A stretch of 27,323 nucleotides of DNA, from contig JABXHG010000123.1 in assembly GCA_013393545.1 (NCBI GenBank), positions 1-27,323 of the forward strand. The letters run 5' to 3'. The notes beneath the pieces were generated by a model, which saw only the letters and a list, made by a program, of their open reading frames with translations, was not told the origin of the DNA and searched no databases. The stretch is from Alteromonadaceae bacterium (GTDB lineage: Bacteria > Pseudomonadota > Gammaproteobacteria > Pseudomonadales > Oleiphilaceae). Each line of letters starts with the position of its first letter. Positions within the stretch are counted from its first letter, which is position 1. Both the position numbers and the translations under genes were made by a program. This document shows positions 1 to 8,368 of this stretch, piece after piece.

Positions 1-178
1 GCAATTCAGTGGAAAAACGGGCGTTAATCAGACCCTCCTTATCTGTCTGAAGACAACAAGGAGTTACTATCCCGATTCGGGCTAAAATTTCCCGATAAAA
101 TGACCTTCGGATCAGGAATAAAAAACTGCAAAAACGCCCTTTTTGGTATTGGTGCATAACTCAAGGGAGAGGCGGTTT

Positions 179-1534
179 ATGGGCCAGCTAGAACAAGGTA
201 TTTACAGTGCATCGCCAGTATGGGCACAAAACTTACTGATTTCAGTCTTCGGGCACTACCTCTTTAAAAAGCGCTATAGTGGCTGCTATACGGCGATGCT
301 GGAACAAATCCGAACAGCAAAAAACTGGTCACCAGAGCAACGGCGTGCCCATCAATCCGAACAACTTCAGGCCATGGCTGCCCATTGCCGCCATCACATT
401 CCGTGGTATCAGAAATTGTTTGCGGAATACGGTCTACACGAAAACGATTTCACCACCCCGGAAGACATTAAAAAACTGCCGGTTCTGGACAAACACACGC
501 TCCGGAAACACCAACACGAATTCCGGCTGCCTGGCGCCAAACCATTCATGACCCAACACACCAGCGGCAGTACCGGTACGCCGTTGTCCGTGGCGGTGGA
601 CGCAGAAACCTATAAACTCGCCATGGCGCTACTGGTGGATCACGAGCAATCCCATGGCGTGCCATTCGGGGCACGGCGGGCCACATTCGCCGGCAGGATG
701 CTGCAACCGTCGGAAAAAATGACACCACCTTTCTGGCGCATGAATCGGGCGGAAAACCAGCTGCTGTTTTCCAGCTACCACCTGAGCAAAACCACCTTTG
801 CCTGGTATCGGCGCAAACTGGAGCAATTTCAGCCACTGGAACTGATCGGATATCCATCCGCCATCGCGGATCTGGCCGGCCATTTTCTGGACAGCGGCCT
901 GGAGCCTGGTTTCCAGCCGAAGCTGGTGGTCACCAATTCCGAAACCCTGCTTGCACCACAGCGCGAGATCATTGAATCGGTCTTTCGTTGTCCAGTAATG
1001 GACTACTATGGCACCGCCGAATACGTCATTTTTGCCGGACAAAGAGCCGATCAGCACTACCACCCCTCTCCGCTTCTGGGCATTACCGAGCTACTAAGCC
1101 GCTCCGGTGAACCGGACGACGGAATGTTAACCGCCACAACTCTGACCAACCGCACGATGCCACTGTTACGCTATGAAATTGGCGACACGGCAACGGCCGT
1201 TGATGATTCACAACCACGGATTGGCGCCCCCGCTCTGGCCAGCATCAATGGCCGGAAAGACGATTACATTGAAACGTCCGACGGCCGTCGCATTGGCCGT
1301 GTTGATCACATATTCAAAGGCATTGAAGGCGTGCGCGAAGCCCAGGTTGTGCAGCATCAACCGGGAGCCATCACCATCCGGATCGTTGCCGACGACGCCG
1401 GCCGGCTGGATACCACAGCCCTGATCAATAACTGCCGCAAAAGACTGGGGGAAGATTTTCAGGTCACCATTGAAGAAACGGGCCGGATTCCAAGGGGCGC
1501 CAATGGCAAATTCCGCTCGGTTATCAGGTGCTGA
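179..1534 (+). CDS. CapK/PaaK-like adenylate-forming enzyme
   Basis: The 451-residue protein belongs to the phenylacetate-CoA ligase/CapK branch of the adenylate-forming enzymes. These activate a carboxylic acid as an acyl-AMP; the substrate here is unknown. Visible motifs are the P-loop-like TSGSTGTPL (residues 128-136), YYGTAEY (276-282), the hinge region GRKDDYIE near 355, and the C-terminal NGKFR (442-446) carrying the expected catalytic lysine. I start at ATG 179, which has AAGGGAGAGG six bases upstream. A TTG at 143 in the same frame would add 12 residues without a ribosome site. The glycosyltransferase gene follows after two bases, so the two are co-transcribed. CapK-like genes are common in capsule and EPS loci, where a role in acylating the glycan is suspected but unproven. 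No convincing promoter was found in the upstream 178 bases. Confidence 0.85.
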   Translation: MGQLEQGIYSASPVWAQNLLISVFGHYLFKKRYSGCYTAMLEQIRTAKNWSPEQRRAHQSEQLQAMAAHCRHHIPWYQKLFAEYGLHENDFTTPEDIKKLPVLDKHTLRKHQHEFRLPGAKPFMTQHTSGSTGTPLSVAVDAETYKLAMALLVDHEQSHGVPFGARRATFAGRMLQPSEKMTPPFWRMNRAENQLLFSSYHLSKTTFAWYRRKLEQFQPLELIGYPSAIADLAGHFLDSGLEPGFQPKLVVTNSETLLAPQREIIESVFRCPVMDYYGTAEYVIFAGQRADQHYHPSPLLGITELLSRSGEPDDGMLTATTLTNRTMPLLRYEIGDTATAVDDSQPRIGAPALASINGRKDDYIETSDGRRIGRVDHIFKGIEGVREAQVVQHQPGAITIRIVADDAGRLDTTALINNCRKRLGEDFQVTIEETGRIPRGANGKFRSVIRC

Positions 1535-1536
1535 GC

Positions 1537-2520
1537 ATGGTTCCTTCTGACCAGTCATCCGATGTACCGGTCGATTTTTCATTCGTCGTGCCGGCAAAAA
1601 ATGAGGGTGCCTTCATTGGCCGGTGTTTGTCGTCGCTGACAAGCACCCTTGCGCCGGATATCACCGCTGAGATCCTTGTGGTCGACAACGGTTCCCGGGA
1701 TCAGACGGTGGCAACGGCAAAAAGCATTGAAGGAGTGCGGGTTCTTACCTTTGACCAGGGAAACGTGGGAGCCGTGCGCAATCATGGCGCCCGGAACGCA
1801 CGGGGCCGCTACCTGGTGTTCATTGATGCCGACTGTCTGGTGGATGCGGGCTTCCTGCAACGAGTTGCGACGTTAACACAGGCGCAACCATCAACTGTTT
1901 TTGGCGGGGGCGCGGCCCTGCCAGACAACGCCACATGGGTTGAACAACACTGGTTGCTGGAAAACCAGGGCAGGACACTGCTGCCCAGGCACTTGATTGG
2001 TGCCTGTATCGTCATCCCGCGAACGCAATTCGATGCGATTGGTGGTTTTAGTGAAGTACTGGAATCCGGGGAGGATTCCGACCTGCATCTGCGGCTGGCA
2101 AGATCCGGCGTTGCCATACAAATCACCGGCGATCTGAACGTTGTCCATCTGGGCAACGCCAAAACCCTCCGCGAATTTGTCAAACGGCAGGCCTGGCATG
2201 GCAGGAGCTACCATTTAAATCCGCTCAGAAACCTCCGGGATCCGGTCTACCTGCTGATTGTTGTGTGGGTACTCGCCGGGCTTGCATCGGTGCTGGTGTA
2301 TCCTGGCCATTCAGTTTATGGAGCCGGTCTGGGCGCTGTTTTTTTCGCACTGCCGGCTCTGCTGACCGCAAAGCGTTTCAGGAGAACCGGGCGATGGCCG
2401 GCTTCTCTGACCGAGCTGTTTCGCTGCTATTGTCTGGATGTGGCTTACGCCATGGGCCGAATAGCAGGACTCATCGGTAAATTGTCCAATATGAAAAGCC
2501 AGCAAAAGACTGTTCCCTGA
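1537..2520 (+). CDS. Family 2 glycosyltransferase, C-terminal membrane segments
   Basis: This is a GT-A fold family 2 glycosyltransferase of 327 residues. The N-terminus has the typical FSFVVPAKNE strand, then ILVVDNGSRDQT, the DxD-type FIDADC, and GEDSDLHLRLARSG as the ED acceptor-site motif. Two hydrophobic stretches near residues 240-285 anchor the C-terminus in the inner membrane. I choose ATG 1537, because AGGTG at 1526-1530 gives a six-base spacing; a GTG at 1528 is a less likely alternative that would overlap the upstream stop. The stop codon lies inside the left arm of the terminator hairpin. The gene is paired with the CapK-like gene and points toward the main EPS operon, so it probably adds a sugar to, or modifies, the same or a related glycan. 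Confidence 0.88.
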   Translation: MVPSDQSSDVPVDFSFVVPAKNEGAFIGRCLSSLTSTLAPDITAEILVVDNGSRDQTVATAKSIEGVRVLTFDQGNVGAVRNHGARNARGRYLVFIDADCLVDAGFLQRVATLTQAQPSTVFGGGAALPDNATWVEQHWLLENQGRTLLPRHLIGACIVIPRTQFDAIGGFSEVLESGEDSDLHLRLARSGVAIQITGDLNVVHLGNAKTLREFVKRQAWHGRSYHLNPLRNLRDPVYLLIVVWVLAGLASVLVYPGHSVYGAGLGAVFFALPALLTAKRFRRTGRWPASLTELFRCYCLDVAYAMGRIAGLIGKLSNMKSQQKTVP

Positions 2521-2544
2521 GCGCATGACAGCGCGCTCAGGGAA
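2513..2544. terminator. Bidirectional intrinsic terminator
   Basis: A perfect 12-bp inverted repeat (2513-2524 with 2533-2544, arm TTCCCTGAGCGC) encloses an 8-base loop. On the plus strand TTGTATTTCTT follows it. On the minus strand CAGTCTTTTGC follows it. It sits between the convergent GT2 gene and the secreted-protein gene, and the GT2 stop codon lies within the left arm. Both flanks are only modestly T-rich, so efficiency in each direction is inferred. Confidence 0.8.
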
Positions 2545-2553
2545 TTGTATTTC

Positions 2554-3750
2554 TTACTCAACCGACAGACTGGAAGGCGGATTAGGCGCTGCCAGATTGG
2601 TTGTCAGTGAATCCGGCAGGCTCGAGTAAACGGCGAAATCGTCTATCGCGTACCACTCCTCGTGCCGGAGTTCGTTGGCGTAGCCCTGGAAAAAGTCGTT
2701 GCCGCCAATGGCCACCAGGTTCCACTTCTTCATGGGCTGGCCGGAGGTTACCCACTCAATGCCGGTCAGGTGCAGAATGCGCTGCCCGCCCAGATAATGG
2801 TGAAGTTCACCATCCGCCACCCCCGGTGCCGAGTTAAGCTTCACATACTGCCCCACTTTTACCCAGGTCTGTTCCTTGCCGAACAATTGATCGAGGCCCA
2901 CGGGGCCGGATTCAATCACGCCACCGTTCCGGTAATCCGGCAACGCCGGATCGCTTCCGTCAACGCCCTGGCCGTCGGTTGCCGTGGGTGAGTACCATAG
3001 TGAATTGTCGCCGCCGCTCTGCATGCGTTGCGGCAGGCCTTCGATATTGTCATTCAGGGGCTCGCCGCCGGCGGCACGGTATATGGAAATATAATTCCTG
3101 ATGCCATACACCGTTTCTCCGCCGGTACCCCACACATACATGGGCTTGTGGTTACCCTCGAAAAAATTCCACCAGTCCCGATAGCTGAAGTCGTCCGGCG
3201 CATCATGGCTCATGATGCGCAACAACTTGGAGCTGCCCATCAAATCCCCATAGAAGCTCTCAATCACCTGGTCAGAAAACGTGGCCCAAAATTCCACATA
3301 AACCTCTTCCAGACCATCTCCCGGCAGACGATAAAACAGGATGCCGTCGGAGTTGAACCGGTTCCATCCCGGGTCGTAACTGTCCCGCCAGGTGACAAAC
3401 GACTTGCCCGTCTGGCCTTTTGCCTTGTCCGCGTTACTGGATAGAATCTCAATGACCGGATGACGATCACTGTGGCCTTTAACCGGCGACCAGACAGGGT
3501 CTTGCCGAACGGCATGCCAGCCCTGCGGAATAGTATGAATACCCTGATATTGCGCGGTATCCGGCTCTCCCGAAGGCACGCCTCCCTTGTCGTTCTCCGC
3601 CAGCTCGGAATGCCAGTCCGGTTGTCGGTCAAAGTTGTCCTCAAAAACCTGCTCTGCCTGAACAATACCATTGTGCAAAAGCGCGCAACCGCATAACACA
3701 AGAGCTCTGGAGGTAACGCGGGCGGAAACTGTTTTCATGTTAATCACCAT
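2554..3750 (-). CDS. Secreted protein, possible ConA-like lyase/lectin fold
   Basis: The protein is about 398 residues long. It starts with a Sec-type signal peptide: a basic N-terminus, the hydrophobic run ALVLCGCALL, and a likely cleavage after NGIVQA. I take the start at 3750, which has AGGA nine bases upstream; an ATG at 3738 in the same frame would also leave an intact signal peptide. The mature part begins EQVFEDNFD and ends near WYAIDDFAVYSS. It is rich in aromatic residues, a pattern seen in jelly-roll proteins such as heparin-lyase-like polysaccharide lyases and LamG-type domains. That fold is an inference, and I recognise no catalytic motif. The C-terminal tail PNPPSSLSVE looks like the first strand of an FN3 domain that then stops. 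It is the last gene on the minus strand, 22 bases after the PA14 lipoprotein, so the two are probably co-transcribed. Confidence 0.7.
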   Translation of the reverse strand: MVINMKTVSARVTSRALVLCGCALLHNGIVQAEQVFEDNFDRQPDWHSELAENDKGGVPSGEPDTAQYQGIHTIPQGWHAVRQDPVWSPVKGHSDRHPVIEILSSNADKAKGQTGKSFVTWRDSYDPGWNRFNSDGILFYRLPGDGLEEVYVEFWATFSDQVIESFYGDLMGSSKLLRIMSHDAPDDFSYRDWWNFFEGNHKPMYVWGTGGETVYGIRNYISIYRAAGGEPLNDNIEGLPQRMQSGGDNSLWYSPTATDGQGVDGSDPALPDYRNGGVIESGPVGLDQLFGKEQTWVKVGQYVKLNSAPGVADGELHHYLGGQRILHLTGIEWVTSGQPMKKWNLVAIGGNDFFQGYANELRHEEWYAIDDFAVYSSLPDSLTTNLAAPNPPSSLSVE

Positions 3751-3772
3751 TGTGGTTCGTCCTGAAACACCA

Positions 3773-5728
3773 TTATTCAACCTGAGCAGAGACCACCTCG
3801 GACCCTTCACTGGTCAGCCCCGCGGTATCCACCACCTGAACCTGAAAATACCAGGTGCCCGCCGCCAGACCGTCAAAGGTGTAGCTGGTGGTGCCGGCCG
3901 GTACTTCCACCTGCTGGTCAAGAGCGGTGGCGGACTGGCCGTAACTGACCAGGTAATAGTCGATCTCACTCAGCGCAATGGAGCTGCCGTCGGTTCGGGT
4001 ACCCGGAGCTGCCCAGCTCAGGGTCACCGAGCTGCCGTCGATTGCCGGTTCGGAAGTGACGGGTCCGGAGACAATGGGATCGCTCACATCCTCCAGCGTC
4101 CATGGATGCACGCCGAATTCCCAGGCTTCCAGGTTGGTGATGCCCTGGTCGTTGTACACCGCCTGAGCATCATTTGCCCAGGGATTCAACCCGTTGGCCA
4201 GTTCCCACACGTCCGGGATGCTGTCGCCGTCGGAGTCCACCAATGCGGTGTCTTCGGTCAGTTCCAGCAACGGTCGTTGCAGAACACCACTACTGTCGAT
4301 CACATTGCCGGTGGCAGGGTCGGCCAGCCAGAAACGTACCGTGGCGTCGAAGCGGGACTCGAAGTATTCCACCACGAGCTCGCGACGGCCATCGGCGGCA
4401 TCCAGCGAGACCACGGCGGAATACGTGGTGGGTGCCTGGGGTACCCAACCGTCAATGATCTGCTCGCCGTCCAGCCATACACGCACACCATCATCGCCGC
4501 GAATGGTGATCTGGTAATCGCGGGTGCCTGATTCGTGGGGCGGATAAAGCCATGCGTACCAGCGAATGCTGAACATGTCACCAGGAATGGAGGCATCCGG
4601 GCTGCCACTGCCCCAGCTGAAATCAATGGGGTTGTCCAGCCGGCGAAGGACAAAATTGTCAAACTCGGTACCGGTAAAATAATGACCGACAAAACCGTCC
4701 TCTCGGGCCAGTTCCGGAGCTTCGGGTTCGCCGTAGAGATAGTCGTAGAGGTTGACCGTTTCGCCATCAATCTCGGTGTACAGATCATTCGGATCCAGCG
4801 GATCAAGACCATAGGCGTATTTTTCGCCATCGGTCAGGCCATCGCCCGAGGTGTCCGGATTGGTGGGATTGGTGCCAATTAAAAACTCTTCCGCTGCGGT
4901 CAACAGGTCGCCATCGGTATCCGTGGTGGCGTCCGATGGATCATTTGGATCCAGTCCGTAAACCACTTCCCAGTTGTCGTACAGGCCATCTTCATCCTGG
5001 TCGAGCGGGGGGTATTCGGGCGCAAACGCCAGGTTCTGGCCGGCGTCGAAATAACCGATTCGATACCCCAGGCTGAAGGTTTCAGCGGAGTCCGCACCAG
5101 TAGCCGGTTCCTCGTAAATGGAAGGCGCCCAGGACGCCAGGTATTCGCCGGAAATAATCGTCTGTTTTATGCCGGGTGCGCTCCATGCCACACTGAAATG
5201 ATCACCGCCACTGGCCTGCTTGTGCAGTATCTCGAAATAGTACCGGTTACCGCCGGTAAGCCGAATGCTACCGGAGCGCTGCGAGGCGTACTTGCTGTAG
5301 TTTTGTACATCAGCCCAGCCGGGCACCTGAGCGATGCGGGTCAGGTTTTCCGGTGTGGCATCGGAACTCAGGAACAAGGCCGACGTGTCGTCCGAAGCCA
5401 GGAAAAACTCATAGTTGGCGTCTTTCGGCGGGATAATATAACCGCGTACCCGGGCACCGAAATTGTCACCCCGTTTATCCAGCCGTGCCAGCTGGCTCAG
5501 CGCAACCACGTCTGACGCATTATCCGGATAGCTTGCCGCCGAAGTGAGGTCGTCAACGGACAAGCCACTGATGCCATCGAAATATTCTATATAAACCGTC
5601 CCGTTCTGACTGGTTTCGGGGATTGCCGCAGTGGGCGGCAAATCCTCTATGGCCGGGTCTGAAATTGTCTGACAACCCGCGAGGGTCACCATCAATAGCA
5701 ATAGCGAGAAAAATCCTGTCTTCTGCAT
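3773..5728 (-). CDS. PA14/TSP3/FN3 outer-membrane lipoprotein
   Basis: This is a 651-residue lipoprotein with lipobox LAGC (Cys19), followed by Gln-Thr. There is no Asp at +2, so outer-membrane placement is expected. Domains in order: a PA14-like beta barrel at about 43-200; calcium-binding thrombospondin type 3 repeats at 243-314 (DQDEDGLYD, DTDGD, DTSGDGLTD); a second, more typical PA14 domain at 345-487 with DDGVRVWLDGEQIIDGW; another calcium motif DSDGDSIPD at 498-506; and an FN3 domain at about 555-651. PA14 domains bind carbohydrate in many bacterial adhesins and glycosidases. A role in holding EPS at the cell surface is inferred from this and from the locus. The start has AAGG eight bases upstream. 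A 150-base AT-rich gap with GTTAC repeats precedes it, so it may have its own promoter. Confidence 0.85.
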   Translation of the reverse strand: MQKTGFFSLLLLMVTLAGCQTISDPAIEDLPPTAAIPETSQNGTVYIEYFDGISGLSVDDLTSAASYPDNASDVVALSQLARLDKRGDNFGARVRGYIIPPKDANYEFFLASDDTSALFLSSDATPENLTRIAQVPGWADVQNYSKYASQRSGSIRLTGGNRYYFEILHKQASGGDHFSVAWSAPGIKQTIISGEYLASWAPSIYEEPATGADSAETFSLGYRIGYFDAGQNLAFAPEYPPLDQDEDGLYDNWEVVYGLDPNDPSDATTDTDGDLLTAAEEFLIGTNPTNPDTSGDGLTDGEKYAYGLDPLDPNDLYTEIDGETVNLYDYLYGEPEAPELAREDGFVGHYFTGTEFDNFVLRRLDNPIDFSWGSGSPDASIPGDMFSIRWYAWLYPPHESGTRDYQITIRGDDGVRVWLDGEQIIDGWVPQAPTTYSAVVSLDAADGRRELVVEYFESRFDATVRFWLADPATGNVIDSSGVLQRPLLELTEDTALVDSDGDSIPDVWELANGLNPWANDAQAVYNDQGITNLEAWEFGVHPWTLEDVSDPIVSGPVTSEPAIDGSSVTLSWAAPGTRTDGSSIALSEIDYYLVSYGQSATALDQQVEVPAGTTSYTFDGLAAGTWYFQVQVVDTAGLTSEGSEVVSAQVE

Positions 5729-5857
5729 GGTCGGTACCTTTTCCGAACCCCCGGAACTCCGGCTGTCCGGATCCCTGTTTGTCTACACCGCAGCTACAGT
5801 ATTGATGGGTTCCCCCTGCACCGCCAGAAAAGATTAGAAACGATTAGCTATATTAAC

Positions 5858-5882
5858 TTTACACAACGTTACATATTGTTAC
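5858..5882. promoter_or_regulatory. Three tandem GTTAC-like boxes, OmpR-family-like
   Basis: On the plus strand TTTAC (5858-5862), GTTAC (5868-5872) and GTTAC (5878-5882) recur with an exact 10-base period, and the middle box continues into ATATT. Tandem half-sites one helical turn apart are typical of OmpR/PhoB-family response regulators. From memory, the TTTAC-N5-GTTACATATT arrangement resembles an E. coli ompF OmpR box. The boxes lie in AT-rich DNA about 130-155 bases upstream of the PA14 lipoprotein start, and the last overlaps the stop of the upstream glycosyltransferase gene. I could not assign clear -35/-10 boxes downstream. Confidence 0.4.
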
Positions 5883-6877
5883 TTAAAGCCAGCCCTGCGC
5901 ATGTCTTTCAGTACCCGCTTCGCAATGCGCTGATAACATCCGCCCCGATGCTTGACGATAAAATGCACATAGGCGGCCTCATCAAAGTTCACCCGGTGAG
6001 TGTTCTCCGCCCCCACGTAATCAAGCAGCGGATAACGGTTGAATGGCAGCACATCCCCCGGTACCCCACCGAGGATCAAACGCCAGATGCATTCATCCCC
6101 GTACAGGGGCCACTGCGGGTGCACCATTAATGTGTGCAGCACATCCAGAATCAGCTCACGGGTTACCACCGAGCGTGAGTACCCGAAAAGACCACCATTG
6201 AAAGCCGGCGGATAATTCACCGAGGAAAAGCCCTCGGCGATGATTTCCCCGGAAAGCTGCCGGTTGGGCGCATTGGGGGCACTGTGAAACGCCCTCTGTC
6301 CGTCGCTTGCAATCCACGCCAGCAACTCATCCGGCGCCCTCAGAAACAGGGTGTCGGAATCCAGTACCAGCACCTTATCGGTACGGGCCAGTGTCCGGAA
6401 ATCCAGCACTTTCAACGCCCAGGCCGCACACTGGCGCTCGTAACCGTTTGGCAGGGTGAAGCGCCCGGGTATGTTTGCCCGCAGCTCGGCCAGCTCCGGG
6501 TCGGTGGCAAAGGCTCGGTCGGCCTCCGACAGCAGAATCACCCGGCAGCCGGGTATCTGCGTTTGCAGGAATGCCCGGTGTGACTCGTTCAGGGTTCTGT
6601 CACCATGAATCACCACGGCCAGCGGGGGCTTGAACCGCAACAGGGATTTCAGCGCTGCTACCGCCATGTCCAGGTCGTAAACGCAGGTCAGCATGTGCAA
6701 TTCGGTACTGGCGTCCGCATCACAGGGTATGGCGTACAGGCGGGTGAACCCCGCCAGGGTGCGATGCAAGGGTTTCTTGTAGCGCACCCGCTGGTATCGG
6801 TCGACCCAACGAATGGGCAAACGTTTTTCCTTCAGAAACACGCGTCTGGCATCCGCCAGTGCCGTGGCTATTGCCAT
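5879..6877 (-). CDS. DxD glycosyltransferase, GT8-like
   Basis: The 332-residue cytosolic protein looks like a GT-A fold nucleotide-sugar glycosyltransferase. KVLVLDSDTLF contains the metal-binding DSD at 173-175. FNGGLFGYS begins at residue 226 and matches the conserved NGG region of GT8-like enzymes. A conserved C-terminal HFIVKHRGG supplies a further His. I start at ATG 6877 because AGGGGAG lies eight bases upstream; a GTG at 6916 would add 13 residues. It lies 42 bases downstream of the flippase gene and is the last gene before the AT-rich gap, so it is probably the end of the main operon. The sugar transferred cannot be read from the sequence. Confidence 0.78.
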   Translation of the reverse strand: MAIATALADARRVFLKEKRLPIRWVDRYQRVRYKKPLHRTLAGFTRLYAIPCDADASTELHMLTCVYDLDMAVAALKSLLRFKPPLAVVIHGDRTLNESHRAFLQTQIPGCRVILLSEADRAFATDPELAELRANIPGRFTLPNGYERQCAAWALKVLDFRTLARTDKVLVLDSDTLFLRAPDELLAWIASDGQRAFHSAPNAPNRQLSGEIIAEGFSSVNYPPAFNGGLFGYSRSVVTRELILDVLHTLMVHPQWPLYGDECIWRLILGGVPGDVLPFNRYPLLDYVGAENTHRVNFDEAAYVHFIVKHRGGCYQRIAKRVLKDMRRAGFK

Positions 6878-6919
6878 GATGTCATCTCCCCTGAAAACAG
6901 TGAGTCCTGTTGCCACAAA

Positions 6920-8368
6920 TCAGCCATGTCTGGCCCGGAAAACCGCCTTCACCCTGGCCGGCTGCACCTCTTCCCACAGCGGGTTGCGCAACAGCCAGAG
7001 CCCCAGATACCAGACCGGAACCAGCACCACCGCCAGCACCGTTACTGCCTGCCAGGGCGGCGCGCTTGCCAGTGCAAGACCATTAACCAGCGACCAGGCC
7101 ACCAGCGCACACAACCCGGCCAGTGCCATATTGGGCAGCCAGGCCCTCAGTACCCGGGCCGGCGCCAGGGCAAAACGTTGGCGGACAATCCAGCCACCCA
7201 ATGCCACGTCCACCAGCCCCACCAGTACGAAGGTGCCGGCCGCCATCAGCAAACCAAAGCGGAACAGCAACAACAGGCCCAGCACACACACCGTCAGAAG
7301 TACAAATTCCCGAATCAGCAGCAATTTTTCCCGGCCAGTGGACAACAGCAGCTCCGGCAACAACACGTGCACGCAACGCAGCATGGCCCAGATCGCCAGC
7401 ACGCTGGCCAGCGGTGCGGCCTGATCCCACTGATCACCAAAGAAGAAACGGATAACCGGCAAACTGCTCACCGCCGCCACCGCCAACACCGGCCAGAGAA
7501 TGGCACCGAGCATGACACCGGCGTTCAGGTAGGCGTTCGCCACGTTCTCGCGCTCTCGTACCTTGCCGGACAGATACGGCAACACCACCGGGCTGATGCC
7601 CTGCTGCACACTGGAAGACAAAAACTCGACAAACCCCAGCCCCCGGGAAAACAGGCCCACCTGTGTGGTGGTGCCCAGTTTGCCAATGATCATGTCTGGC
7701 ACGTTCAGAAGGGATTTTTTCATCATCCCGGAGGCCGAGCTGTAAATGCCCAGGCGAACAACCGGCACAATGCGATGAAACCATGGCCACCAATAACGCT
7801 TGCGTACCCGCAGGTTGGCAAACGCCACCTGGGTCATGGTGTTCGCCCCGAGCCCGAGCGCCAGAGCGTAAAAACTCAGCCCCAACAGAATGCCGCCAAT
7901 GGTTACCACCAGCCCCATGGTGACACCGGCCACCCAGATCATGCCCAGCGTGCGGAAATCCATGGCCCGCTCCAGCAGCGCACAGGGAATGCTGACAAAC
8001 GGCGCCAGAAAGAAGCTGACCGACAACAGATAAAAGAGCGGCTCCAGTTCGGCAATCTGGTAAAAGCCGGCAATGAACGGCGAGGCCAGCACCAGTAAAC
8101 CGCCCAGCCCCCAGGAAATCAGATAGGTTACGCCCAGGGCGCTGCGAATCTTGCTTTCGGTCAGCTCCGGTTCCCGCACGATATAAATGCCCGCTCCCAG
8201 CAACCGGAATTCGCTGATGATCATCACCATGGAACTGCCAATCGCCCAGATGCCCAGCTCCGAAGGCGTCAGCAGACGCGCCACCACCACCGTGGACACC
8301 AGCCCGATAGCCACCAATAGATAACGCGAGACAGACGCGTAAACCACCGACTGGCGAACCGAGGCCAT
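6920..8368 (-). CDS. Wzx-like oligosaccharide flippase
   Basis: This 482-residue inner-membrane protein of the MOP (polysaccharide flippase) superfamily has about 12-14 hydrophobic segments. The N-terminus, SVRQSVVYASVSRYLLVAIGL followed by ARLLTPSELGIWAIG, is characteristic of Wzx-type exporters. Such proteins flip undecaprenyl-diphosphate-linked repeat units to the periplasmic face. The start is ATG 8368, whose A is the last base of the upstream stop (TGATG), with GGAGGG seven bases before; a GTG at 8371 directly precedes it. This is the only flippase in the window. With the Wzy-like and Wzz-like proteins it points to a Wzx/Wzy-dependent route. Confidence 0.9.
   Translation of the reverse strand: MASVRQSVVYASVSRYLLVAIGLVSTVVVARLLTPSELGIWAIGSSMVMIISEFRLLGAGIYIVREPELTESKIRSALGVTYLISWGLGGLLVLASPFIAGFYQIAELEPLFYLLSVSFFLAPFVSIPCALLERAMDFRTLGMIWVAGVTMGLVVTIGGILLGLSFYALALGLGANTMTQVAFANLRVRKRYWWPWFHRIVPVVRLGIYSSASGMMKKSLLNVPDMIIGKLGTTTQVGLFSRGLGFVEFLSSSVQQGISPVVLPYLSGKVRERENVANAYLNAGVMLGAILWPVLAVAAVSSLPVIRFFFGDQWDQAAPLASVLAIWAMLRCVHVLLPELLLSTGREKLLLIREFVLLTVCVLGLLLLFRFGLLMAAGTFVLVGLVDVALGGWIVRQRFALAPARVLRAWLPNMALAGLCALVAWSLVNGLALASAPPWQAVTVLAVVLVPVWYLGLWLLRNPLWEEVQPARVKAVFRARHG

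Noticed and set aside
1..178. Possible 3' end of an upstream gene and a promoter for the CapK-like gene
   Set aside because: All three plus frames stop by position 85, so none can be chosen. TAAAAT at 83-88 and 96-101 lacks a matching -35 box. Only a weak TCAGAC/GTCTGA hairpin (28-50) is seen.
2554..5728. PEP-CTERM sorting signals on the two secreted proteins
   Set aside because: Neither protein ends in PEP, a hydrophobic helix and a basic tail. One ends in an FN3 strand, the other in a short proline-rich tail.
6605..8098. Long plus-strand open frame of 497 codons, rich in Gln, His and Pro
   Set aside because: It lies antisense to the flippase and the adjacent glycosyltransferase gene, and its composition is that of a GC-rich shadow frame with no domain.
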